A stretch of 44,466 nt of DNA from Nostocales cyanobacterium LEGE 12452 (GCA_015206945.1 JADEXV010000033.1:1-44466), one strand, 5' to 3'. Shown: positions 20,055 to 29,098, counted from the stretch's first letter. Notes: a model not told the origin generated them from the sequence alone. Numbers and translations are program-made.

Positions 20055-20221
20055 AAAGGCGGTTAGAAACCACGTCTACACAGACAAAACCCACACTTCT
20101 CTACGAGACGCTGCGCGAACGACAAGCTCAGTAACCGCCTCCGTGGGTTTCAAGCCTCAATCTTTCCTTAGTCCGCGGAGGCGGACTTTGTTTGTGTAGC
20201 CGCGACTTCCAGTCGCCAGCG
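20055..20221. terminator. Structured region between glgA and cpeY, with terminator-like hairpin
   Basis: AGTCCGC/GCGGACT (20170-20176 and 20181-20187) form a perfect 7-bp stem with a 4-nt loop, followed by TTGTTTGTGT, as in an intrinsic terminator reading from glgA. Upstream, two inverted pairs interlock: AGGCGGTTA (20057-20065) with TAACCGCCT (20132-20140), and AAACCCAC (20087-20094) with GTGGGTTT (20143-20150). Confidence 0.6.
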
Positions 20222-21493
20222 CTATTGATTACTTGTCGCTTTCGCCCTAATTAGCCAATCACGATCGCTAGTGCAAATTTCCCGACCAGAGGAGTCTTTT
20301 AAGCGGTCTAGCGCTAATAAACAAGCGTATTTCAAATCCCAAATCGGTGTATTCAGGCAAATTTTAATTTCAGGAATTGCTCGTGAATCACCCAATTCAC
20401 CAAGAGCGATCGCACAGGCCGCACGAGATTTTTGAAACTGGGGTTCGCGGTTGTGCAGGTTTTCTATTAATAAATCGTAGGCGGGAGCATATTTCAGCCA
20501 GCCGAAAAGTTTCATTACATGATAATGAGCGCCATAGTCGTTATATGCTTTGTCGCCATAAGTTACTAGAAGTGCTTGGGGTGCTTCTTGTGGATAGATA
20601 TCAAGTAAGGTTTTTGTCGCTAAATAGCAACGTCCAAAATCGGTTTCGTAGAGTTCGTTAATCACAAAATCTAGAACAGGGGTAGCATCATACTCATGTA
20701 CTAGATCGAGATCGTTGGGATGATCGTAGAGTACTTGCTCTAAGTAAGGTTGAATTTCTGTAAAGGTAATTTCACCACTGGGAACCCCCGCATCCAAAAG
20801 CATCCGCAATGCTCGCAACCGAAACACTAGAGATACAGGACAACGGGCAATTTCTGGGATGGCTTTGTAGTAGCGGGAATCAATCAGGTCTTGAATGCAA
20901 CCTCGCCGTGCATTGACACTAGAACTTTGTAGTAGCGCTATCACTTCACTAATTTGGGAATAGTCACCCGTGAATCGACAAACTGTAGCGATCGCCGCAC
21001 TACGGGTAGGTTCATCCTCAACTTGGGTAAATTTCCGCACGCGTTCAAGGGAGGGACGGTAATCAGCGTTAGCTAGAGTGTGGATAATGACTCGATAAAT
21101 TTGGCCTGGTTTATCAAGAAGTTGCGCTACCTCTTCGAGAATTTCTGGATCTTTAGTCCCGATTTCTCCGATTGTCCACACGGTATTTTCAACAGTATAA
21201 ATATCATCATCTTTAAGACATTGCCGAATTACAGGTAAAGCTGATTGTGCCTGCAATCGCCCCAGACTTTCCACAGCTTTGCGTCGGACAATGCGGTGGT
21301 CTAACTCATCAGGGTTACTAGTTTCAATCGCCCGCACCAAAGCCGCGATCGATTGCTCAGTCGGGAAGTTAATTAAATGGGAAACAGCAATATACTTATC
21401 AGAAGCGTCTTCGAGTTGTTCTAATGGTGTATCGATAATTGCGATCGCTTCTTCTTCTGTTAGCCCAAACATTTTAAAAAAACGTTTATCCAT
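20222..21493 (-). CDS. cpeY: Phycoerythrobilin lyase CpeY (E/F clan, HEAT-like)
   Basis: 423-aa all-helical protein of the CpcE/CpeY type, starting MDKRFFKMFGLTEEEA, with tandem HEAT-like repeats through most of its length (for example VRRKAVESLGRLQ and ARRGCIQDLIDSRYYKAIPEIA). In characterised cyanobacteria CpeY attaches phycoerythrobilin to Cys82 of alpha-phycoerythrin, helped by CpeZ. Length fits CpeY and the gene lies in a phycoerythrin island with cpeA, its expected substrate. Here cpeZ is not adjacent: about 1.8 kb with two plus-strand genes and one small minus-strand gene separates them. Assignment to CpeY instead of another E/F lyase rests on length, N-terminus and context. Confidence 0.85.
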   Translation of the reverse strand: MDKRFFKMFGLTEEEAIAIIDTPLEQLEDASDKYIAVSHLINFPTEQSIAALVRAIETSNPDELDHRIVRRKAVESLGRLQAQSALPVIRQCLKDDDIYTVENTVWTIGEIGTKDPEILEEVAQLLDKPGQIYRVIIHTLANADYRPSLERVRKFTQVEDEPTRSAAIATVCRFTGDYSQISEVIALLQSSSVNARRGCIQDLIDSRYYKAIPEIARCPVSLVFRLRALRMLLDAGVPSGEITFTEIQPYLEQVLYDHPNDLDLVHEYDATPVLDFVINELYETDFGRCYLATKTLLDIYPQEAPQALLVTYGDKAYNDYGAHYHVMKLFGWLKYAPAYDLLIENLHNREPQFQKSRAACAIALGELGDSRAIPEIKICLNTPIWDLKYACLLALDRLKDSSGREICTSDRDWLIRAKATSNQ

Positions 21494-21676
21494 TGGTCTA
21501 TAAATGGCTCTTGGATAATTGCTTTGAAGTCACTTTTACTATCGTACTAGGGACTGGCTACTAGTGATTGGGGACTGGGAATATGAAGCGTAGACGGGGC
21601 GAGTACAAAATAACGAGGTAGAGCCAAACAAACCAAAAAACCGCATCATCGCCCTCAAAAAAACTGTACAAAAAAG

Positions 21677-21859
21677 CTATTCATCCTCATCTCCTGATGG
21701 TCGTTCGCTGTCACTTTGTTGGGTGTTCCACTCTAAAACAATACGCTCTAGCATTTCCGCCTGCGTACAGTTATTTACAGCAGCGTATTGCTTAATTAGC
21801 TCTCTGACGTTAGGACTAATATGACGTATATCTAGTGGGTTGTTTCTTGTCGTTTCCAC
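21677..21859 (-). CDS. Small protein, possible ribbon-helix-helix DNA-binding type, 60 aa
   Basis: The frame starts at a GTG (21859) and reads METTRNNPLDIRHISPNV. The central part, VRELIKQYAAVNNCTQAEMLERIVLEW, has the spacing of two helices with a short turn as in CopG/Arc-type repressors, followed by an acidic tail. The preceding beta strand with basic residues (LDIRHI) would be the DNA-contacting strand. I recognise no named family. It lies on the cpeY strand, 183 nt upstream of it, and divergent to the 79-aa gene, so a local regulatory role is possible. A GGAAAAAG sequence precedes the start. Confidence 0.45.
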   Translation of the reverse strand: METTRNNPLDIRHISPNVRELIKQYAAVNNCTQAEMLERIVLEWNTQQSDSERPSGDEDE

Positions 21860-22109
21860 GATCTTTTTCCAGAATGTAGTTGGGTTAAACTTTTGAAGAT
21901 TTACATCAAAAAGCTTTACCAGTGGTAACGCGATCTGAGAAGATCATAATATATGCATTTGTCAGCTATTAGTTCAGTTGCCTCTTGCTAATTGTTCAGT
22001 TTTATGTAACAGCTAAATGTTAGTCTTTAGCGAGTAACCAAATACAAGCATTTTTGGGAACACCGATCGCACATCATTCATATAAACACAAATTTAGGAA
22101 ACCAAACTT

Positions 22110-22349
22110 ATGGATGAAATCTCTGAACTCACAACAGCCAATAACATAACCGCTCAAGATGTAGCAGAAGTAATTGCAGAACTTGAGCAATATCGGGAAC
22201 GTCTAGTTCAAGAAACTACGGAAACGGCAAAACGGGCTAAGTTGATGAAAGTAAGCGTTATGGCAAAACTAGAGCCTGAGCTTGCCAAGATTGATTCTGC
22301 CCTCCAGGAACTCCGTAATCAACAGGCTGCCCTGAGTGGCAGCAACTAG
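22110..22349 (+). CDS. Small coiled-coil protein upstream of the CpeF-like lyase, 79 aa
   Basis: An acidic-basic helical protein, MDEISELTTANN then one long predicted coiled coil with the repeating pattern LEQYRERLVQETTETAKRAK and LAKIDSALQELRNQQAAL. No signal peptide, Cys or membrane segment. It ends 32 nt before the CpeF-like gene on the same strand, so the two are probably one transcript. AGGAAACC precedes the start ATG. I do not know a function; the linkage suggests a helper or partner of the lyase, but that is inference. Confidence 0.65.
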   Translation: MDEISELTTANNITAQDVAEVIAELEQYRERLVQETTETAKRAKLMKVSVMAKLEPELAKIDSALQELRNQQAALSGSN

Positions 22350-22381
22350 TCATTTGTCTTGATAATTTAGTTAGAGATTAT

Positions 22382-23290
22382 ATGCTCAACTCCGAAACTC
22401 AATCCGGGGCAGATTCGTTAAATCTGTCCCATGCAGAAACTGATGCTTTATTTTCAGTAGTGAGCGAGCAATTAAGCTTAAACACCTTCAACTCAGATGA
22501 CCAAGAGCTAATAAAGCAGATGGTTGAGAGTATGGCGGACTCACGGGGCATGGTTAGGTTGAGTTTTGCAGAGGCTTTGGGTAAAATCGGCAAACCAGCG
22601 ACCCCTTTATTGATGGAAGCTGTGGCAAATCATCCCAACCCAGTTGTGCGGAGAGCCAGCGCCAAAACCTTGACACTCATTGCTGACCCGATCGCAGTTC
22701 CGACTTTGGTCAATGCCCTGTTAAATGATGAGGATATGGTGGTCAAAACCTCGTCGGTGGGAGGGCTTGCCAAAATAGGTGAGGCAGCTGTACCAGCATT
22801 GCTGAAAATCTTAGCCTCAACCGAGTATCCAGAAAGTGCTAAAGGTCATGCCGTATGGGCGTTAGGATTTATTGGGGCAGAAGCGAAAGAGCATTTATAT
22901 CGAGAGATTAACTCCGACTCCGCTGAAGTTAGGGCTGCGGTGGTGGGTGCGATCGCTAAAATTGCTCAAGAAGGCACTCAAGAAGGAGCATTTAATATTT
23001 TAATTAATGCCCTCAACGATCCATCTGAAATTGTCCGGAGTGAAGCAGCAGCTGCTTTGGGTAGCCTGACTTATCGATCGGCAATTCCTAGCCTTGTTGA
23101 ATTACTACGTCATACTGATTGGGAAACTCGAAAAGCAGCCGCTTTGGCATTGATGAAAATTGGTGATGGTGCTGCTTTAGAACCCCTGCAAGCCGCATTA
23201 ACTGAGGAAGAAGAAGCGGGGGTTCAGGCAGTGATGAAGTTGGCGATTTCTCAAATTGAGAGACAGTTAGAGGAAGAAGCTTGGGAATAA
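22382..23290 (+). CDS. cpeF: HEAT-repeat bilin lyase, CpeF/MpeV-like
   Basis: 302 aa, almost entirely HEAT/PBS-lyase repeats (for example VRLSFAEALGKIGKPATPLL, VVRRASAKTLTLIADPIAVP, VRSEAAAALGSLTYRSAIP). A motif GHAVWALGFIGAEAKEHLY lies near residue 160. In Fremyella diplosiphon, CpeF attaches the doubly linked phycoerythrobilin on beta-phycoerythrin. Size, the N-terminal acidic region and location next to cpeBA agree with CpeF, and the CpeB here has the two Cys that need such an enzyme. It cannot be CpeY or CpeZ, which are both present. The gene follows the 79-aa gene by 32 nt and converges with cpeZ, 44 nt apart. Confidence 0.65.
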   Translation: MLNSETQSGADSLNLSHAETDALFSVVSEQLSLNTFNSDDQELIKQMVESMADSRGMVRLSFAEALGKIGKPATPLLMEAVANHPNPVVRRASAKTLTLIADPIAVPTLVNALLNDEDMVVKTSSVGGLAKIGEAAVPALLKILASTEYPESAKGHAVWALGFIGAEAKEHLYREINSDSAEVRAAVVGAIAKIAQEGTQEGAFNILINALNDPSEIVRSEAAAALGSLTYRSAIPSLVELLRHTDWETRKAAALALMKIGDGAALEPLQAALTEEEEAGVQAVMKLAISQIERQLEEEAWE

Positions 23291-23334
23291 GGCGATGAAA
23301 ATTTCCAACTTGAGCGAATAATTAACGATCGCTA

Positions 23335-23940
23335 CTATCGGTTATATTTAATCACTTGATCTAATCGGGGCAAAGCACTTACCGCTGACTCTCGAACATA
23401 CGGATCAATAGATTCATCATTTGTCAATGCCGTCAGCACTTCCACTCCGCGGATATCACCCATCGAACCGAGTGCATTGACGATCGCCACAGCTACCGCC
23501 ACATTATCTATTTTTTTCAGAGCTTCAGCCAAAATCTCAAAGGCAGGAGATCCAATCTCACCCAGTGCCATTACTGATGCAATATAAACAACGGGATTTG
23601 GGTCATTGAGCGCTGTTTGCAATCCCTGTAAACCCTCATTCGGGAAGGGAACGTCAGGATGATTAGCAGCAACCTGTGCTAGAGCTTTAGCACAACTACC
23701 CCGAATGGTTGCATTATCACTATTTACTAATGACTCTACCAGTAGCGGAACAGCATCTGTCCCAATAGCACCCAGTGCTTTTACCGCAGCTCGACGATAA
23801 GTGACATCTTCTTCATCTAAAATACCCATCAGCCGAGGAATGGTATTTTCATCACGGACATTAGCCAGTTCCCACATGGCTCGTTCCCGCAAATTGGGAT
23901 TGGGGTGTTTTAACTGTGCAAATAGAGAATCTATTGTCAT
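23335..23940 (-). CDS. cpeZ: CpeZ, phycoerythrin lyase/chaperone of the E/F clan
   Basis: 201-aa HEAT-repeat protein starting MTIDSLFAQLKHPNPNLRERAMWELANV, with repeats of about 31 residues (VTYRRAAVKALGAIGTDAVPLL, TIRGSCAKALAQVA). Length and N-terminus fit CpeZ and CpcF-type subunits. Known CpeZ assists CpeY on alpha-phycoerythrin and helps fold beta-phycoerythrin for CpeF. It is on the same strand as cpeBA, 220 nt downstream of cpeA and beyond a long-loop hairpin, so read-through from cpeBA is possible. In Fremyella cpeY and cpeZ are adjacent; here they are not. Confidence 0.8.
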   Translation of the reverse strand: MTIDSLFAQLKHPNPNLRERAMWELANVRDENTIPRLMGILDEEDVTYRRAAVKALGAIGTDAVPLLVESLVNSDNATIRGSCAKALAQVAANHPDVPFPNEGLQGLQTALNDPNPVVYIASVMALGEIGSPAFEILAEALKKIDNVAVAVAIVNALGSMGDIRGVEVLTALTNDESIDPYVRESAVSALPRLDQVIKYNR

Positions 23941-24051
23941 AAAAGAAAATTTCCCTGTTTAAATCCCCCAAGTTCAATAATTACGAATTACGAATTACGT
24001 TAGCGCAGCGTTAGCGACGTAGGAGCGTCATTACGAATTATTAACAACAGA

Positions 24052-24108
24052 GGGACTCTTGGTCAATCACCCAACCTGATACAGGCAAAGCAACAGACTG
24101 AGAGTCCC
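24052..24108 (-). terminator. Candidate cpeBA 3' stem-loop
   Basis: GGGACTCT (24052-24059) and AGAGTCCC (24101-24108) form a perfect 8-bp stem around a 41-nt loop, about 50 nt beyond the cpeA stop on the minus strand. The following U content is modest, so it may attenuate or stabilise the 3' end more than terminate fully. The adjacent 23978-24040 is filled with ACGAATT and GTTAGCG repeats. Confidence 0.45.
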
Positions 24109-24159
24109 TAAGTTTTAGAGTATGACGATCGCTCGTCTACGTCTAGTCAATCCCTATTA

Positions 24160-24660
<501 letters not shown>

Positions 24661-24732
24661 TTATACTCCAGATTAGATTTGATCGAGTTTTAATTTCAGT
24701 TTGCTTGGCTAACAGCCTTTAGCCATGAGCGA

Positions 24733-25496
<764 letters not shown>

Positions 25497-25540
25497 AAGA
25501 CTTACGCATTTTTATGGAACTTTGCCATTGCGTAAGTCTT
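25497..25540 (-). terminator. Intrinsic terminator of nblA
   Basis: AAGACTTACGCA (25497-25508) and TGCGTAAGTCTT (25529-25540) form a perfect 12-bp stem with a 20-nt loop. On the minus strand it is followed by AATTTTTTG, a good U tract, 28 nt after the nblA stop. It separates nblA transcription from cpeBA. The stem sequence resembles a repeat common in Nostoc, so it may have been recruited. Confidence 0.7.
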
Positions 25541-25567
25541 AAGGAAAAAATTTGGTTTTTTACTGTA

Positions 25568-25738
25568 TCAAGCTTGTTTTAGGAGATGTTTGACCAAATT
25601 ATCTTTCACCATCATCTGCCGTAAAACTTCTAGTAAAAATTCTTGAGCCTCTTGTTGACTCAAACTTTTTACCTGGTCTTTCAAATTTTGTAAGCGAAAT
25701 TGTTGTTCTAAAGTTAATTCGACTGGAAAGTCCATCAT
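25568..25738 (-). CDS. nblA: NblA-type phycobilisome degradation protein, 56 aa
   Basis: The small reading frame gives MMDFPVELTLEQQFRLQNLK and, further on, QEAQEFLLEVLRQMMVKDN. This matches the NblA family: the LTLEQQFxLxxxxxQVKxLSxxEAQxFLLEVxRQMM pattern and a C-terminal Leu/Lys-rich tail (LVKHLLKQA) that contacts phycobiliproteins. NblA is the adaptor that brings phycobilisomes to Clp protease during nutrient stress. Length (56 aa) is normal. AGGAGTGA precedes the double ATG; either Met (25738 or 25735) could start. It is upstream of cpeBA on the same strand, with its own terminator between, and divergent from cpeS. Confidence 0.88.
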   Translation of the reverse strand: MMDFPVELTLEQQFRLQNLKDQVKSLSQQEAQEFLLEVLRQMMVKDNLVKHLLKQA

Positions 25739-26028
25739 TCACTCCTGTGATTGACTGCATCGAAAGGTATTTGTTGTTAATGGAAGACGATCGCTTTTTA
25801 TCAGTGTAGCATTCAGATAGTAAAATGTCTACATTGTCAAGCCATATAAAATCATGCTTATAAAAGTTTACAATCACATGACAACATGTCTATCTCTCTC
25901 TTTGTAGGGTATTCATTGAACCTGACCACTAATCGCTGTAATGTTTAGAATGTTTATATACCAACTACTCTAAAAATAAAGACCTCGTAAAACATCATCC
26001 GCAGGAGTAATAAGTAGGAGTCATAAGA
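25739..26028. promoter_or_regulatory. Divergent promoter region nblA / cpeS
   Basis: 290 nt, AT-rich. It contains the palindrome ACATGACAACATGT (25876-25889) and an upstream CATTGTCA near 25832 that is inverted to TGACAA at 25880, which could be operator half-sites. No coding sequence is seen. Confidence 0.35.
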
Positions 26029-26649
26029 TTGATAGACGCAATGGAATTTTTCCAGCTAAGTGCTGGTAAGTGGCGATCGCAACGTGCAACTCATCATCTG
26101 GCGTTCAAGCGCTCAGAGACAGGAGAATCGGATATACAGGTAGAAACTCTCGATGCCGATCATCCAGAAATAATTGAGCTGTGCCGATATCATGAGATTG
26201 ACCCTAGCCTTTCAATAGGAGGGTCACGCGTTCGTTGGCTAGGAACAATGGCTTGGGATCGAGAGGACGAGGAGAATCATCAGGGGAAAACCATATTTGC
26301 AATCGTGCCCGATAGCGATAATCCAAGGCAAGGCAAATTACTCCGCGAAAGAGGCTATGCCGAAATAGTGCCTGTAGTTGGTCTTTTTCACATGGATGAT
26401 GAAGATGGACTGGTGTTGACAACCGAATACGAAACAATGAGTTCCATTGAACGGTTTTGGTTCGCCAGCCCAAATATGCGAATGCGAACCAGTACAGTCA
26501 AACGGTTTGGCGGCTTCAGCACGGCATCATTTTGTACAGAAACCCGCATTGAAAATTCTGTTGAGGTTTCCAGCACAGAAGAAGTAACAGAAAAACTTGG
26601 GACGGATGTTCTGGAAAAAAGACAGTTTTATTCAGTTTTGGGCTGGTGA
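26029..26649 (+). CDS. cpeS: Phycoerythrobilin lyase CpeS (CpcS/CpeS type)
   Basis: 206-aa lipocalin-like bilin lyase with the family start MEFFQLSAGKWRSQRATHHLAF and the core FWFASPNMRMRTSTVKR. Members bind bilin in a beta-barrel and pass it to the central Cys of phycobiliproteins; CpeS serves Cys82/83 of CpeB. Two starts are possible: TTG at 26029 with AGGAG at 26016-26020 at good spacing, or ATG at 26041. I chose the TTG because of the ribosome site; the conserved part begins at the ATG. Its stop overlaps the next start (GTGA), so it is translationally coupled with the HExxH gene. Confidence 0.88.
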   Translation: MIDAMEFFQLSAGKWRSQRATHHLAFKRSETGESDIQVETLDADHPEIIELCRYHEIDPSLSIGGSRVRWLGTMAWDREDEENHQGKTIFAIVPDSDNPRQGKLLRERGYAEIVPVVGLFHMDDEDGLVLTTEYETMSSIERFWFASPNMRMRTSTVKRFGGFSTASFCTETRIENSVEVSSTEEVTEKLGTDVLEKRQFYSVLGW

Positions 26650-27191
26650 ACTATCTCAAGCAGAGCGATGCTTTTACTCGTGGGCAAGATTATCTGCGTC
26701 TAGTACAGGGACTTGCCCTAGAACCGGGTATGGTGGATGTATTTGATAACCTGCGCGATCGCATCCCCATTTGCACTTGGATCGGCGAAAATATTAACGC
26801 TGTAAACGCTCAGATCAACGCCTATCTAGAAGTTTGTCATGAGTGTTTTCATCCCCAAGAGCGTCGCCAAATCCAAATTTTTGCAGTCCCCATAGCTCAA
26901 TCCTTCGGCATAGATGGGCTGTGTAACATTCTCACAAACCCAATTACCATTCTGGTAGATGTTGGTCGAGTTGCACCTAGAGATTGGTTTGGTGTAGTCG
27001 TCCATGAATACGCCCATGCCCATCTAGGAGAGTTTGGTCATAATGAGCAGTTTGCTAGCATCCTATCTCATCTATGCTTAGGACTGGGATTGGAACCACC
27101 CTACTGGGAGGCAGGAATGGAAGCAACTTTGCGTAGCTGGCCCTACTGTAAATCAACCATAGATCCCCTGGAATTTTGGATAGGTTGCTGA
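26646..27191 (+). CDS. Uncharacterised HExxH zincin-like protein coupled to cpeS
   Basis: 181 aa, starting at a GTG whose last bases form the cpeS stop. The central motif VVVHEYAHAHLGEFGHNEQF contains H120, E121 and H124, with H132 as a likely third ligand, the layout of small minigluzincin/SprT-like metallopeptidases. No signal peptide or membrane segment, so it is cytoplasmic. Eight residues are Cys or lie close to Cys-rich spots (CHEC near 64). I do not know a described function in phycobilisome biology. The overlap with cpeS argues for equal synthesis with the lyase. It may process a phycoerythrin component or be an inactive metal-binding chaperone; both are inference. Confidence 0.7.
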   Translation: MNYLKQSDAFTRGQDYLRLVQGLALEPGMVDVFDNLRDRIPICTWIGENINAVNAQINAYLEVCHECFHPQERRQIQIFAVPIAQSFGIDGLCNILTNPITILVDVGRVAPRDWFGVVVHEYAHAHLGEFGHNEQFASILSHLCLGLGLEPPYWEAGMEATLRSWPYCKSTIDPLEFWIGC

Positions 27192-27390
27192 GTCGCTGAG
27201 GGAGGTAGGAGGCAGGGGAGCAGGGGAGCAGCACTTCTCTACCAGAGGCTGCGCCAACGGCTACGCTCAGTGACCAAGGAGCAGGAGAAGAATAACAAAC
27301 AACTCAATTCCCAATTCCCACTTGCCCTGAGCGACTTGTACTGAGCGTAGTCGAAGTAAGCCGAAGGGATGCCCAATATAGGAAAATAAC
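27192..27390. repeat. Nostoc-type intergenic repeats
   Basis: GGGGAGCAGG heptamers at 27214-27230, then CACTTCTCTACCAGAGGC and GGCTACGCTCAGTGACC at 27231-27275, and GAGCGTAGTCGAAGT near 27343. The same elements occur at 20093-20135 and inside the RND pump gene at 11205-11240. Confidence 0.6.
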
Positions 27391-28242
27391 GTGTCAATAA
27401 CAGAACATAAAATCAATGTAGATTCACTGGAATGGTTTTATCGGGAATCTTTACCAATCGGCAGAAGTGACTTAGCGCCTGTGGTGTTGCTACACGGCTT
27501 AGTTTCACAAAGTTATAGTTGGCGTCATATTATACCTGCGTTGGCGAATCAGGGGACAAGAGCGATCGCTCCAGATTGGATTGGTTACGGCTTTTCTGCC
27601 AAACCAGAAAAACGAGATTTTGCTTACACTCCCGATGCTTTTATCACAGCTTTAGAAGGATTTATCAAAGCTTTAGAACTCGAACATTTTTCTTTAGTTG
27701 TCCAAGGTTTTTTAGGTTCTGTAGGACTACAATATGCGTTGCGTCATCCAGAACAAATTGCTAATTTAGCTATTTTAAATACACCAATTTCAACTGCTGC
27801 CAAATTGCCCTGGAAAATTAAACAAATGGGTTTACCTTTAGCAGGTGAAGTCATGACCCAAGACCCCTTATTAGTCGATCGGACGCTAGAAGGCGGAAGC
27901 CGTTATCGCATAGGAGATAAGGATTTAGATGTTTATCGAAAACCATTTTTAAAAAGTTCTTCTTCTGGTCGAAGTCTCTTAGCAAGTATTCGCAATTTAC
28001 AGCTTGATTCTGCAATGACAGAAATACAAACTGGCTTTAAAGAATGGCAACAACCAATTCTGATTCAATGGGGTATGATTGACCCTTGGCTACCTGTAGA
28101 TATTGCCGAAACCTTTACCAATTCTGTACCAAATACTGAATTAATAAAACTTAATAACGTCGGACATTATCCTCAAGAACACTACCACGAAGCGATTTTG
28201 GAAGACCTTTTACCCTTTGTGCGTCGTAAAGATGCTCATTGA
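27391..28242 (+). CDS. Alpha/beta-hydrolase-fold protein lacking the nucleophile
   Basis: 283 aa, most like haloalkane dehalogenase/epoxide hydrolase-type proteins: HGLVSQSYSWR oxyanion segment, PDWIGYGFSAKP, a cap region and a C-terminal NVGHYPQEHYHE with the catalytic His. The acid Asp is likely in WGMIDPWLP. At the nucleophile elbow the sequence is VVQGFLGS where the family has VVQDWGG, so residue 106 is Gly instead of Asp or Ser. If read correctly the protein has no classical hydrolase activity and could bind a ligand. The start is GTG, preceded by AGGAAAA. Next gene is hemJ, 274 nt downstream across a repeat. Confidence 0.78.
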   Translation: MSITEHKINVDSLEWFYRESLPIGRSDLAPVVLLHGLVSQSYSWRHIIPALANQGTRAIAPDWIGYGFSAKPEKRDFAYTPDAFITALEGFIKALELEHFSLVVQGFLGSVGLQYALRHPEQIANLAILNTPISTAAKLPWKIKQMGLPLAGEVMTQDPLLVDRTLEGGSRYRIGDKDLDVYRKPFLKSSSSGRSLLASIRNLQLDSAMTEIQTGFKEWQQPILIQWGMIDPWLPVDIAETFTNSVPNTELIKLNNVGHYPQEHYHEAILEDLLPFVRRKDAH

Positions 28243-28500
28243 CAATATAGCTCTGGCAAAAATCGATATTATAAAAATGAATGTCAGAATTCAGGAGTCA
28301 GAATTCAGGAATCAGAATCAATTAGTAGAGGATGCAAAATCATCACTGTAGTCTGTTAAATGGAAGATTGAGTGGCAGAATTAAAATGTTTTTTCTTGTT
28401 AAAACTCACCCTTTAACGGGTGGAATATTCTGAATTCTGTTAGCGCAGCGGGGCGTAGCCCATTCTGGCTCCTGACTACTTTTTATTACCATTACAAGTA
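28243..28500. repeat. Repeat spacer before hemJ
   Basis: Contains degenerate TCAGAATTCAGGAG units at 28280-28318 and the element GTTAGCGCAGCGGGGCGTAG at 28439-28458. No coding sequence is seen. AAGGAG at 28501-28506 is the hemJ ribosome site. Confidence 0.5.
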
Positions 28501-28516
28501 AAGGAGATTATGATTC

Positions 28517-29098
28517 GTGGCTTATTCATGGTTTAAAGCTTTTCATATTGTCGGATTTGTAGTTTGGTTCGCTGGTTTATTTTACCTAGTACGTCTTTTT
28601 ATCTATCACGTTGAAGCTAACGAAGAACCGGAACCAGCACGAACGATATTGAAAAATCAGTATCAAATTATGGAAAAGCGCCTTTACTCTATCATCACTA
28701 ACCCAGGAATGTTCGTGACGATCGCAATGGCCATCGGTTTAGTAAGCACTGAACCGGATATCTTAAAAGAGGGTTGGTTGCATATCAAACTGCTGTTTGT
28801 GGCTATTTTAATTGGCTATCATCATTACTGCGCTCGGCTGATGAAGAAATTAGCAGTAGATGAGTGTCGCTGGAGTGGTCAGCAATTACGGGCTTTAAAT
28901 GAAGCGCCTACAGTTATGTTAGTAGCGATCGTTTTGCTGGCTGTGTTTAAAAATAATCTACCTACAGATATCGCTGCTTGGGCTATTTTCGCCATGATTG
29001 TTTTGATGGCAGTCACTATTCAACTTTACGCCAAAAAACGCAGGCTGGATAAAGAGAAATTGACGGCACAAATAGGACAACCACAAGAACAAAGTTAG
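28517..29098 (+). CDS. hemJ: HemJ-type protoporphyrinogen oxidase
   Basis: 193-aa membrane protein with four to five helices. It oxidises protoporphyrinogen IX to protoporphyrin IX, the branch substrate of haem and chlorophyll. It starts at GTG (AYSWFKAFHIVGFVVWFAG), with AAGGAG 10 nt upstream, and shows the family residues: His in helix 1 (KAFHIVG), EARL-like segment around MEKRLYSIITNPGM, HIKLLFV and YHHYCARLMK. The tail after residue 175 is hydrophilic. The stop codon TAG overlaps the left end of a MITE-like element, so the natural C-terminus may have been altered. Together with hemC it makes two tetrapyrrole genes flanking the phycoerythrin island. Confidence 0.9.
   Translation: MAYSWFKAFHIVGFVVWFAGLFYLVRLFIYHVEANEEPEPARTILKNQYQIMEKRLYSIITNPGMFVTIAMAIGLVSTEPDILKEGWLHIKLLFVAILIGYHHYCARLMKKLAVDECRWSGQQLRALNEAPTVMLVAIVLLAVFKNNLPTDIAAWAIFAMIVLMAVTIQLYAKKRRLDKEKLTAQIGQPQEQS

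Noticed and set aside
25599..25877. Minus-strand 92-aa frame overlapping nblA
   Set aside because: It shares the strand but not the frame with nblA. NblA has clear family residues and a ribosome site; the longer frame has neither.
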